In this document: positions 36,112 through 47,449 of the stretch, in pieces
Layout: every line of letters starts with the position of its first letter
Numbering within the stretch: position 1 is the stretch's first letter
NCBI RefSeq assembly: GCF_963678635.1
Contig: NC_087063.1
Coordinates: 44,806,101-44,870,100 of the forward strand
Source: Symsagittifera roscoffensis
Lineage: Eukaryota; Xenacoelomorpha; Acoela; Convolutidae
Reading direction: 5' to 3'
DNA length: 64,000 nucleotides
Program-made: the position numbers and the translations under genes
Notes under the pieces: generated by a model
What the model was told of the DNA's origin: nothing
The model's input: only the letters and a program-made list of their open reading frames with translations
The model's database searches: none

Positions 36112-38560
36112 ATGTATATTCTAAAAATATTAACATTTCAACACATCTTTTTTCTAAGTTTTTCCGACCAGAACACAAATCCTTCTCCTCGCACAGGACA
36201 CCAGGATTTATTAGTAACACACTACGATTGTGAAGAAAACGAACAAAAAACACTACACAAATATGCATTAAATCAAGTATCACAATGCGAAACAGTACCA
36301 CAAGCTATAGAAACTACAAATGTAATAGCAACACTGTATTCAAAAGCCCGAGCAACAACAGTCTTAGGATATAAATTTACAGCAACATTTTCTGAAAAGA
36401 AAGTACATTGTTCACAAGTCTCAAACGGAAATAAAAACCGACTTGACCATGAATCATTCTACCAGAGTAATATAGAACGACTTTTACATCTCAATCCCGA
36501 AGATTGTAAAAACGAGTTACTCCGACTAAACATCACAAAAAATAAAAACACAGATAGAAAGTTAGTATATTTCCAAGTCTTTGCCGATACTGTACACCAA
36601 GCACAGCTTGAAAGATATCAAGGACATATAAAACTAGACGAAAAATACCCATACAATGGCGCACACGGAAGATTAAATTATGACATACACGATAAACACT
36701 GGATACCACACATTGGAATAAATGACCCCTCAAACTGCAAAGCAGACACAAAAAATAAAGGATATCAAGACATAATGTTTTTCGATTGGAAAATACAACT
36801 CGAAAAAGTACAACTCACACGAGATCAGATAACACAATGATCTATCAAGGAATTAGATTACCTTGCAAAAATGATCAAGGTTATTGTGACCCTACAACAC
36901 GGACACAAGCAACAATTGTTTGGTTTCCCGAAGATACATGCACAACATTTCAAGTAGCAAAATTACACGCTCGAATGATAAAATTACATGAAAAATATTT
37001 TACAGAATCAATTCCATACGAACAAGTAAATCCATCCCGAAAACAAAGTAACGATTTTAGAAATATTCATGATATAGAAAATAAATTAACACGTTTCCAA
37101 ATATATCAAGAAACAGAAATTGCATGCAAATACAGAAATCCACTTTATAAAACACAATATTCTGAAATACTTGTCGAATACGAAAAAGGTTTCGACATGA
37201 CCACTGGAAAAATAAAATTTGACCCTTATGCTACAGGTCATCCTCTAAATGAAGGAACATCATACATACCAGTTAACTTTCAAAAAAGCACAGGTCAACC
37301 TGGTGGAAAACTAAAGCCACATGACAGTAGAAGTACACGTTTACAAGAACTATCACTAATGAATAACACCTACTTCGGTAATATTCATTATGATATTCAC
37401 TTAGATATGAAGTTAGACTACACAATTAGTCGAATTTTTTAAGAAATGTCACTCTCCGAATTAGAAACACTTCACCAATTATGCGAATTGGAAATGGACA
37501 CAAATCCTACAATCACTCGCACTAGCAGTACTAAAAATACCCTACGCAGGATACTTATTGTCAGGAAATAGATCAAATTTTCTAGACTACGAAGGAAATA
37601 TTTAATGGTTTTATACTTGTACCAAAAAAGTATCACCACTATATGTTTTTGAAGATAAACGTTGTTATAAAAGAATCCCTATAATCTATAAAAATAAAGT
37701 ACATTTTGTCGACACACTTTCAAGACGAACATATTTTTGGGATACCGCATTCCCATGTGGATCAGAAAATGGCCACAATGTAGTACAATTGATGATCATC
37801 CTGATGAAGATAAATACTATCTCCTTACTCCATACCCTACGTTAATGCAATCACTCAAAAAACTTTCACCCGAAAGCATCAGAGCTATTGCTCGTAATCC
37901 AAATATTGATTTACAATCAATTGGAATATATTCTAAATCAGATATCCAACATCACATTAGAACACAACAATTTCAAGAATTATTAACGCAAATAGACACT
38001 ATACAAAGACATTCAATTGACCAGAATTTAAGAAAACTTGCCGAAACCGCAGGATTTGCAGATACTTATACACAAGATTATGGCGGATATTTTAAAGACA
38101 TTAAAGACTATATAAATTTATACGGTGAAAAATACAGACCACAGGATATTTCACCAATAATTATTTTCAGTTTTGTCACCCTAAAAATGAAATTCTAGCT
38201 TTTCTAGGATGGCCCTATTACATCTTAGAAAAATTAACTATCTTATACGCAATGTTTAACTTTCTAGGATTTCTTTTCTTACTCTTAAAAAGAATCTATA
38301 ACACATGCGCTATACACACACAAGTAAACAGACAAGCAAGTGTAGCACGCATACTGTTTGCAGGATTTTTTGGACTTTTTTCATCATCAATAAACAAAAT
38401 ACTTCTAGACGCACAAATAAAAGAATATAACACAAAAATATCCACAAGCCAGAACACTTACGACGAAGAACACAATAATATAGAGATAACACCTACCGCA
38501 CAACAGTTGCCACCCCTACCACAAAACCATTCATTATCACTAGTTCCGGTAACCTAGCAA
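36112..38560 (+). other. Env-like glycoprotein region
   Basis: A hydrophobic start, then a cysteine-rich ectodomain (HYDCEENEQ...QCE near the start, GYCDPTTRTQ...DTC further on). It ends with a strong membrane segment (FNFLGFLFLLL) near 38.27 kb and a basic/polar tail. Layout and cysteine pattern remind me of chuvirus-type (class III-like) glycoproteins captured by some invertebrate LTR elements. That link is inference from memory of the family. Fossil, with a few breaks. Confidence 0.55.
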
Positions 38561-38599
38561 TCACAAATAATGCAAATTCTAGACCAAATATACCACAAA

Positions 38600-40525
38600 G
38601 CCCCATCCAACATATAATGACACATCATTCACAAAATGATAATACATACGAACAAATTATAGAAGACCCCCCACCACCACTTTTCAGTCTCAAAATAATC
38701 ATTTTTCTAGCCCACGATGAGCCGACAACTTGGATCCCTACATCGCTCAAATTCCCACCCAGCCAACCTCATAACTCAAATCCCAATAATCCCACTTTTT
38801 GCTTTCCCACCACCCGATTTTCCGATTATTAATATATCATCAAGCACGAATTCTGATACTAACTCAGATATTTCAGTTTTATACTCTGTCTCACAATTTA
38901 ATAACCCTAATGTAGAAACCCCTGACGAATTTGCAGACTCCGAACCATCGCCATCAAATAATACTCAGACCATTTCCTCAGTTTTTTCAAAACCCCTTTT
39001 CAACCAATTCCATCAAATCATTCACTCCCATCCGTTTCCACTCCTTCTTATGCTTCGCAAGTGACCCCAACCTACTCTCTACTTCACTCCGACAGATCAT
39101 ATAATAATTCTCCAGATACCCCCAAATTTCCCAGGAACTCGATAATTTTATTACCTTACAACAACAGTTAATACACCCTAACACCTCACAATACATCAAC
39201 TATCATCCACAATAGAATCTTCAAACCCACCTACTCCTACACCCTCCTCGGCTTACACTGCATCATTAACACAATCATCCACATCCACCGAAACACCTAG
39301 TAGCACTCACCGAGCTTATCGTTCTTAAACTAAAATTCCCGAATCACCCATTCCCGACCAAACCCGGAACAGCCTGTGAATAGATTAATCACCCGCAACA
39401 CACAAACACGAAAAATTTTCTTGCAATCGCCTTACCCTCATTTCCACAATATACATTAAACACACCCAACGATACTAATGACACACGTAGTTTTATAGAT
39501 GAACATGTTTTAATGCCAACACTTCATTGGACAGCTTATTATCATTTTACTAACCCCCTTTACCTACCACTAAATAATACTCATGACAACATAGAAAAGA
39601 ACAAAGACATGTTATATAGACTCACTACAACACTAACACCTAGACAATTTACTTACGTAGGATATAAAAAATTACTAAAAACATTCACTGCACCCCGAGC
39701 TAACGAATTTACAATAGAATATTACGACCATAATATCATCCGACCTAATCAAGACCAATTTTTAGATGAAGACCGCTTCGCTAACCCGCATTTAACAGAA
39801 AAATTTTCATCAAAACATCATACGTATTCACACTTAATATTTTTGATAGAAAGTATGATCACATCATTTCAGAATCACTAGCTGATATTCAAGCTTACGA
39901 AAGTTTCCATGACAAATTTCAGTTATTTTCACTAACCTTTCACTTTCTTTCACCACATGAAAGCGATTTGCACTGTTCCCACGATATTATGTTACGCACT
40001 AAACAAACCCACACATATACATACTAACGTTTTATACAAAATCATTTTCATTTGCATACCCCATCAAGACAACTTCACCATCGTTTTCAGTTTCTTAACT
40101 CAAAGTACACGTCACCAATTTTTCTTAATTTTACATATTGCATCAAAGATACTAACCTCCACGGCATCCTTCGCAACTATAACCCAATTACCCAAATGTA
40201 TATATTTTGTCCCATCACGAAGACCTTTAATGCCGAATAATCCAGACCCTTCCTTATCCCGCATGAATTTATCCAGCCTATTGAAATACCAATATTAGAA
40301 TTCATTCACAATACTAAATATAATCATAAAATATATAACCTCATTCAAAACACACCTTACGAGTTTGCAGTAGGCACCGAGGAACTAAAAACCATTAAAG
40401 CACTTCAATTGCTTTGGCCACTGCTCCAAACTAAAAACATCATACGCATACTAGCCAAATTACTAACAACACCAGATATGATACACGACATCTTCCCCCA
40501 CGGCTTTTTACCAGACGATTAACAG
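38600..40525 (+). other. coding-like region downstream of env, unassigned
   Basis: P/S/T/N-rich first half, then a more globular-looking second half containing LHWTAYYHFTNPLYLPLN and, near the end, LKTIKALQLLWPLL. It ends near 40.52 kb beside a GTAAGT-like sequence. No family recognised. Extra 3' ORFs are uncommon in Ty3/Gypsy elements. Confidence 0.4.
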
Positions 40526-42093
40526 GTAAGTATAATTTAAAATACTCTTCACTAATAAATTTAAATTAGGACTAACCATTTTTTATTAATGTTTCGTTTA
40601 TATTTCTAGTCTTCACACCACGATCACCTACAAAACAGAAAAGAAAAAAATTATATACTTGTTAAATTCTCTTAAAATTCGTTAATTTCTTGCACTAAAT
40701 AATGTAATAAAATTCATACCAAATGTATTAATTTTATCTATAAATTATTTCCTCATGAAGCAGTAAACTTAGTTACGATGAAAATTTATAATTTTAAATT
40801 TCCCCAAACGCAGTAAAATTCAAATTCTATGCAATAAATTGATGAAATGAGAAAGCAGTACTAACCTTTTCAAATATTTTCATTCACTCGCACAAGAATT
40901 CTATCCAAACTCGCACAGCTCGCCCACGAAGAATTGTTTAAATAATGATTTTAAGTTTCAAGTTCTCACACTCAACAACTCTAACACACGATAACAAGTT
41001 TCAAACTTTCCTTTAACCCGGTTGGAAAGGAATTATATACTAAACCAAACTAACCAACGCAGCTTACTAAACACCACAAATCATAAAATAACAGCATGGC
41101 TAAGAAAAGAAAACCAACGGTACCCAAACCGGTTTAAATTAACCCAGTTTAAAACTGGATGATTTATTCTTTTGAAGACTATTATAAAGTCTAAGAAAGA
41201 AATAATAAAACACAAAAAAGTCGCAAGAGAAACCCATGCCAAAAACAATTTGATTTTTGAAAGAAGGACACAACAAAAGTAACACAGGAAAGATCAACAT
41301 AAACCCAACATAAAACGTTATCACATAACAGGACCTCTTAAAGAAACAGCATGAAACCATACTCCCACTCCTGGCCTAACCCACCAGAGAGGACGTCCTG
41401 AGCATGCTCTATAGCCTGCCAAGCCCACCGCGCAACATCCAAGCTTTGTGACGACACTTCTATTTTTAATAAGAGGTACTCAAGGGTGAGTAACTCTTCA
41501 AAATAACCAAACTAAAACAAAACGCTTTTGTGAAAACGATTAACTAAAATCATGATTAAAAAATTGGATTAACATGTAAATCATACTTTCCAGTATATAG
41601 ATCAATACACAACAACAAAGACGAACATCCAAAGACTAGATGATCCCACCACACTCGAACAAAAGAATGGCTAAGCACAACCGACATGCCGTCCACAATC
41701 ACAACTCAAAGGATTTAGAGTACGACTTGACTTCGCAGAAAAGGACTTCATTGAACTAGACCAATGACCACCTCGATGATCAAGTATACGTACAGATCCG
41801 AGTTACCGGGCATCCCTTCCACACACGATCTTCATGCCATTCCCAGAAGAGGTTGCACATAAAACAAGTTCTCTACATAATACAGAAAAACCCGTCATAG
41901 CAAACCATTTTGAAATCAGATTGATTTCATTGGGGATCACAGTCGTTGTCAAAAGACGACGGAACAATTTCATGTCCCTAATTCCAGCGTCCTGGAACTT
42001 CTTCTCCAAGAGGAACCGGACAAGAATATGATGTTCGCCAAATACCAACGTTCATCATCCAATTCTAAAAAAAATCTGTAAAACCCGGATGGG
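40526..42093 (+). other. 3' non-coding part of the LTR element
   Basis: No coding signal that I trust. GATGGG directly precedes the 3' LTR, but a convincing polypurine tract is not obvious. Confidence 0.5.
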
Positions 42094-42503
42094 TGGAACC
42101 TGATCTCAACTACATTTTATAATTGGATAAATTGGATATTTTACCACTGTAAAATATTTAAAATTAACCAATCATAATCCATCTAACTAACAATCCACTT
42201 ATTTGTAAGTGCTGAAATTACTTGTAATTTCAGCACCAGAGAGATTTGAATTTAACTTAGAAATTAGTTGCCTCTCCAAGAGAACTTCAGCTGCCGCAAT
42301 AAGCCAGTATACTCTAGATCTATTGAAACTAGCAGAGACTAGTTAAACACCCTGAGACTAGTAGATATAATAGTAAGATTAGGATCGGTATTAGACTAAG
42401 AAGTTGCACGAATCTATCCGGCCGAAAATAAGATAGCGTGACGAGCAGACGGTGTACCCTATCCGAAATTACTCTATGAGTTAACCAGTCCCGTATTAAC
42501 TCA
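42094..42503 (+). repeat. 3' LTR (410 bp)
   Basis: Pairs with 24700-25109 with the same length and termini, and about 9 substitutions by eye. The internal 11-bp stem-loop is conserved. The CTTT microsatellite resumes at once after ACTCA. Confidence 0.95.

Positions 42504-42535
<32 letters not shown>
42504..42535. repeat. (CTTT)n microsatellite, right part
   Basis: Eight CTTT units continue the microsatellite interrupted at 24699. Confidence 0.9.
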
Positions 42536-42539
<4 letters not shown>

Positions 42540-42912
42540 GTTTTGTTCAATCACAATTTCTGGAAAAAAAAAACAAAAAATTTAAACATTAAAAGATGCA
42601 AAAAATAAGGCGCAATAAAAAGTAATCAGAAGGGGCAGTACGTTACATCAAATTCAAGCCTATAAGTTTTGATTTGGAGCATATTGTAAAATTTCACCAA
42701 ATTGGTCTTTTGATTTAGGTTGATTTTTTTCCATTTTCGGGCGAATAAGGCGAGCAATCAGGCTTGTACTAGTAAAACTTATAATCAAACTAGGCAGTGA
42801 AACTTTAATTTTAAAAACTTCTAGAGGATGTTTTGAGCAAAAGTTTGACTTTTATGTTTTTTTGATTATTTCTTTCTGGGAAACTATATTCAAATGTACC
42901 TAATCATCGAAG

Positions 42913-43347
42913 CAGTAGCGGATTTAAGGTGATTTAGGGGGGGGGGGTGGTTGGACGCTTCCTCTTCAGGGATTCGACCCCTTGCCGACCCAAAGGGTCC
43001 TATTTTGTGCAATTGTACTATTTTTAGATATCCATTTTTGGCTGACTGACATTGAAATTTTTCTAAAGGCGCTTTTGGCGCCATTACGTCCTATTTTTGT
43101 GGGGGAGTGCGCTCAAAATTTTTCCAAAAAATGCACAAAAACGGCTTTTTTGACCTGTTTTTTCAAAAATTTGGTCAAGATATTGGTCAAAAATTTGGCG
43201 CAGAAAATTTGGCCAAAACAGAGTCTGTTTAATGCTTTAGGCGAGCTCGGAAAATCAATTTGGTTGACCTAAAAAAAAGGTAGTCAAAAATTTCGAATTT
43301 TTTTTGAAAATCCGCCTCTTCTCGAGAAAATCCTAGTTCCGCCCCTG
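42913..43347. mobile_element. hAT-like MITE (CAG-GCGGA family), best copy
   Basis: 435 bp. Left end CAGTAGCGGATTTA; right end, reverse-complemented, CAGGGGCGGAACTAGGATTT. Flanked by CATCGAAG (42905-42912) and CATCGAAT (43348-43355), an 8-bp duplication with one change. CAG..GCGGA ends plus 8-bp duplications fit hAT. Relatives are at 21011-21333 and, inverted, at 56663. No transposase. Confidence 0.8.
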
Positions 43348-43355
43348 CATCGAAT

Positions 43356-44430
43356 TTCTAGGTTTTCGCTCAGATACTATCGTCACAGCACGGAAGAAAA
43401 ACTGAAGCAATTTGAAAAACAAGATTTTTTTTTCAAGTTTTACGTGGTCAGAATTTTCTGTGTTACTTTCCCAACGGGCCACATATGCTTTACCAATTGA
43501 TTTTATGAGAAGTTTTTATAAGCGAGAGGTGTATTTAAGTTTTTAATGGTCATTTTGGAGCCACTGGAACATAACTATTTTTGAACCCTTGTTCTACCCA
43601 CCCTTTACGCCTAAAAAACGGATGAAACTATGGCATAGCTTGTCTTTTTTCTGCCTGGTGTCGAATCTTCAGAAAAAACTCTTTTAAAATGAATCATGTT
43701 ATTTTGATTAAAATTCCACAAAATTGTTGTATCAGTGTTGAGAAAACGGGTCTGAACTTCTCCGTTTCCCAGAAAAAATTTAACGAGACAAAAGCAAAAT
43801 TACACGACGCAGTTTTTGCCAACATTTTCAGCATTTTATTTAATTCGATTTTCAGAAAATACCGATTGAAAAATTTGTTTTTTTTTCGTAGAAGTTTTCG
43901 AAAAAATGAGTTATTTTTTTATGTTAGTCCTACAATTTTTTTGTGGAAAACTAGTCAAAGCCCTAAAATTCCATCTATGGAAAAGTTTTTCGCTAGTAGT
44001 TATTATTTTTTTCATTTTTCGACTTGGAATTATAGGGCCACCAATTTTCCTAAGACTAAAAATTGGGTAACAAGTATTTTTGTTCAAGTCGGGTAATCAT
44101 TTCCGGTGTATTACAACAAAATATTTCATTTCTACTCTTTAGCCGTACAAAAAATAGGTCGGATGGCAGTCTCACCACTAATTATAGTTTTTCTTTAGTT
44201 CCTAGCTGAAAATAGAATCATTTTAGAAACTTTACATGTATGTCAACTCAAAGCCCGTACCAAGAAAATTCTTTATTTCTGACCTGAAATACTTTGTATC
44301 TAATCTAATTTCTGTTCAGAAATTCTTTTTGAGATGTTCAAATAAAGTATGGATTTTCTTTAAATACTTTATTTCTCATCCTAATTCTGATCAGAAATTA
44401 GCTGAATCTAGGCTATTTCTAGCTAGATGA
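43356..44430. other. non-coding intronic DNA
   Basis: The 135-residue open frame at 43689-44096 is K/F/S-rich with no motif and I do not accept it as a gene. Nothing else recognised. Confidence 0.5.
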
Positions 44431-44433
44431 AAG

Positions 44434-44504
44434 TCTCCTGGTTGGGCTCGAACCCGCGCCCTTCTGATTGCTATAAACTTGCTTTATCCACTAGGCTTCA
44501 GCAC
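44434..44504 (-). repeat. tRNA-like sequence, probably a SINE head
   Basis: On the minus strand it reads GCTGAAGCCTAGTGGATAAA, then AGC, and later GGGTTCGAGCCCAACC. The first resembles a pol III A box, the second a B box, about 50 bp apart as in tRNAs. The acceptor and outer T-stem pairs do not form well, so a functional tRNA is unlikely. Confidence 0.5.
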
Positions 44505-44895
44505 TTGATAGTGTTCCCAAGTTTTAGGAGAATAACAATGTTATAACAAGTGTAAGCTTGCATTGTATTCGAGTTTTTTCCATTAAATGAGTTTTTTCCA
44601 GTCTAAATTTGTTTTCATTTTTAAGGGGATTAAAATGAATTTAATTCGATTTAAATCGATTTTTTCCATTCGAGTTTTATCAGTTTCAATTTTTTATTGC
44701 GTTTACTTCTTGCCTATCATTTTTCATTTTTCATCCATAGCGTATTGTAGCATAAAAATACCAAATAAAAAGACCAAAATATTGATAAAAGTCTATGATT
44801 TTCTTGCATATTTTGAGTTCAAAAACTAATCTAAATTTACCCTTTTCTTGATTCGATTCATAATTTGTTGCTTAAAATTTGATTTACTATGTTTT

Positions 44896-45187
44896 CTATC
44901 GTTTTATTGCATATTATTGAGATCACAATTTAATTTTACCTGACCCTTTTCTGGTTTGTTACACAAGATTATGCCCATAATCTGATTTACAATGGTTAAA
45001 AAACTGATTTATCATTTTAATGAATTCTATAACATCTGGCAAGAGTGTTTGTTTAAAAAATCGAGAATAAAAAATTCCAACAGTTTTTTAAAGGGTATGT
45101 TTTTTTTCGCCGTGTTAGCATAAAAAATCGATTTTAGTGTGTCGGAAAATCCATCGAAATCGATTTAAATCGATTTTTTAGGCACTT
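44896..45187. repeat. 292-bp direct tandem repeat, copy 1
   Basis: Begins CTATCGTTTTATTGCATATT and ends at the GGCACTT before copy 2. It contains ATCGATTTAAATCGAT palindromic words near its end. Confidence 0.92.
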
Positions 45188-45479
45188 CTATCGTTTTATT
45201 GCATATTATTGAGATCACAATTTAATTTTACCTGACCCTTTTCTGGTTTGTTACACAAGATTATGCCCATAATCTGATTTACAATGGTTAAAAAACTGAT
45301 TTATCATTTTAATGAATTCTATAACATCTGGCAAGAGTGTTTGTTTAAAAAATCGAGAATAAAAAATTCCAACAGTTTTTTAAAGGGTATGTTTTTTTTC
45401 GCCGTGTTAGCATAAAAAATCGATTTTTGTGTGTCGGAAAATCCATCGAAATCGATTTAAATCAATTTTTTAGGCACTT
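45188..45479. repeat. 292-bp direct tandem repeat, copy 2
   Basis: Head-to-tail copy of 44896-45187, differing at only a handful of bases, so the duplication is recent. Confidence 0.92.
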
Positions 45480-45760
45480 AAATCGATTTAAAATTTTCAA
45501 TAAGATCGATTTAAATCGATTTAAAATGGATTTAAGTGAGATTCTGATGTGCTTAAGTGAGATTCGGATGGATTTTAGTGAGTCGAAAAATCCATCGAAA
45601 TTGATTTAAATCGATTTTTTAGACGCTTAAATCGATTTAAAATTTTCAAAAAGATAGATTTAAATCGATTTAAAATCCATTTAAGTTCGTAAAATGTACA
45701 TGGTTAATCAGTTTTGATCGATTTAAAATCGATTTAAAATCAATTTAAATCGACCGCAAA
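45480..45760. repeat. ATCGATTTAAAT-rich palindromic repeat block
   Basis: Many copies of the self-complementary words AAATCGATTTAAATCGATTT and close variants, spaced by short unique DNA. Similar words occur at 44640-44670 and at the end of each 292-bp unit. Confidence 0.8.
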
Positions 45761-46218
45761 CCATTTCTGTCAGTGCGGGAGAAACTGTTTGTTTCTAAAC
45801 CAATTAGAAATAGATCACTTCTGCACGGAAAATACGAGAAACATAGGCTAGATAATCGACATAGAATTTTTATCTAGAAAAACAGCTTCCGTTCGGTATG
45901 GGAGGTTATTGAAGCAGAATGAACAAAGGTGACGAGTTTACAGGAGAAATTAAGTGCGACGCTCTGCAGGACTTTTGTCGTAAGTTTTATCTGTTCTGAT
46001 TTGAAAATACAAAACTATCAATGATCCATTGCTAAATCATTCCTAAAAGATTGTTTGTAGTGTTTTAGCGCTAATTGATTGCTAAATTAGGACCTGATTT
46101 TGGTATAGTATCTTAGAGTTTTGCTTAATCATTTACCATGGCGTTCGCTGTTTTTACGTATTTCTTAGCGCCAAAATTTTTTGATAGATGACCCGAGTCG
46201 AAATTTTTCACCTAATTT

Positions 46219-46633
46219 GAAGCAAGGTTTGAGCGGTTTTTTTAGACAATTACGCTCAAAATCTTGCTTCAAAATGAGCAGTTTGAGCGGTTTTTGAAAG
46301 GATATCTAAAAAAACCGCTCAAAAACCGCGCAAGATTTGAACGGTTTCGAGCGGTTTATCTAAGAAAACCGCTCAAAAACCGCGCAAGATTTGAGCGGTT
46401 TTTGAGCGTTTTATCTAGAAAAACCGCTCAAAAACCGCTCAAATTTTGCGCGGTTTTTGAGCGGTTTCTTTAGATAAACCGATCAAAATCGTTCAAATCT
46501 TTCGCGGTTTTTGAGCGTTTTTTTTAGATAAACCGTTCAAAAACCGCTCAAACCGCTCATTTTGAAGCAAGATTTTGAGCGTAATTGTCTAAAAAAACCG
46601 CTCAAACCGCTCAAACCGCTCAAATCTTGCTGG
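46219..46633. repeat. long near-perfect palindrome of CCGCTCAAAAACCG units
   Basis: Inverted repeat with arms of about 190-200 bp and almost no spacer, centred on CTAG at 46415-46418. The arm pair 46231-46279 / 46555-46603 is a perfect inverse. The arms are themselves built of shorter palindromes using GAGCGGTTTTTGAGCGG and its inverse. This could form a long hairpin or cruciform. Confidence 0.9.
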
Positions 46634-47049
46634 AAAACCGCTCAAACCGCTCATATCTTGGACCGACCCGGGGAACCTCTGAAGTTGAGGAAATCATTCT
46701 AACTCCGAATCTGTAGTTTGTATTACTTAACGATGAGTTACAAAATTTTTCAAGCGTTAGATTAAAAGTGAGGAGCAGGCCAAACCAGCAGAAAGCAACA
46801 GAATCAATCTCAACTTGCGCTCCAGCAGGCTTTTTTTAATGAAAAAAATGAACATGGAACTTTTTCAGGTTTTTGTTGTCAATAATATTTTTTGGTTGTT
46901 ATTTTGAATTTTAGTGACAACATGCTAAACAATAATTTGAAAAAAAATTCTGCATTCTTTTTCTAATTTTTAGATCGCAATTTTAATCGATCTGATATAA
47001 CATCAGTTTTCAGGAAATCAAATAAATCGAATTTAAAAAGTAAACAAGA

Positions 47050-47400
47050 CTGCTCGTATTAGGGCGAGGCCCTGAATGTTCCGACTACCTCTTAAGGTCT
47101 TTGGAGCAGTAATAACCTGAAAAAATTAAAAGTAATAAATAAAAATGATTTTATTTTTAGTTTGAGATTTTTTGTGAAATTCATCCCCCACACGCCATAT
47201 GGAGTACAAAGTGACAGATTTTGCTCCTAGTAACAATTCAATCAATGATGGCTTACAAACTTCCTCCAACCAATTTGAAACGATTTCTAAGACGTATTAA
47301 ATCTCAGCTTACGCGTTAATATCGCGCGTTAATTGTCCAAAATTGGCCAAAATGGCAATCTTTAAACCCCTGAAATTTTACGAAAAACGATTTTTTGTTT
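47050..47400. repeat. dispersed repeat family C, partial copy
   Basis: In the same orientation as the 60.0-60.5 kb copy: GCTCGTATTAGGGCGAGGCC, CTGAATGTTCCGACTACC, CACACGCCATA and CGCGCGTTAATTGTCC words in order. It stops before the GTTCCGACT-type far end. Confidence 0.65.
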
Positions 47401-47449
47401 CTTTCTTTTTTTTCAGTAAAATCAAAAAGTTAAATTTTTGACGCAGACC

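Larger units (their letters stand above)
24700..42503 (+). mobile_element. env-bearing Ty3/Gypsy LTR element, 17.8 kb, broken
   Basis: Complete at both ends: two 410-bp LTRs starting TGGAACC and ending ACTCA, with a CTTT microsatellite on both sides. Order of parts: LTR, long leader, a coding-like region of unknown role, Gag, protease, RT with RNase H, integrase, a Pro/Ser/Thr-rich region, Env-like glycoprotein, a further coding-like region, 3' non-coding region, LTR. RT-RNase H-integrase order and integrase type place it in Ty3/Gypsy (Metaviridae). It is long for the group. LTRs differ at about 9 of 410 positions (2.2%), so insertion is fairly recent in evolutionary terms. The coding part is interrupted in roughly a dozen or more places, so it is a fossil. 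The + strand is rich in A and C and poor in G throughout. Confidence 0.92.

Noticed and set aside
28390-39199. Many minus-strand frames opposite the LTR element
   Set aside because: They are F/L/C/V-rich shadows of the A/C-rich sense strand.
43689-44096. 135-residue open frame, longest non-element ORF in this part of intron 2
   Set aside because: K/F/S/N-rich composition typical of chance frames in AT-rich DNA, no domain or motif, and flanked by MITEs.
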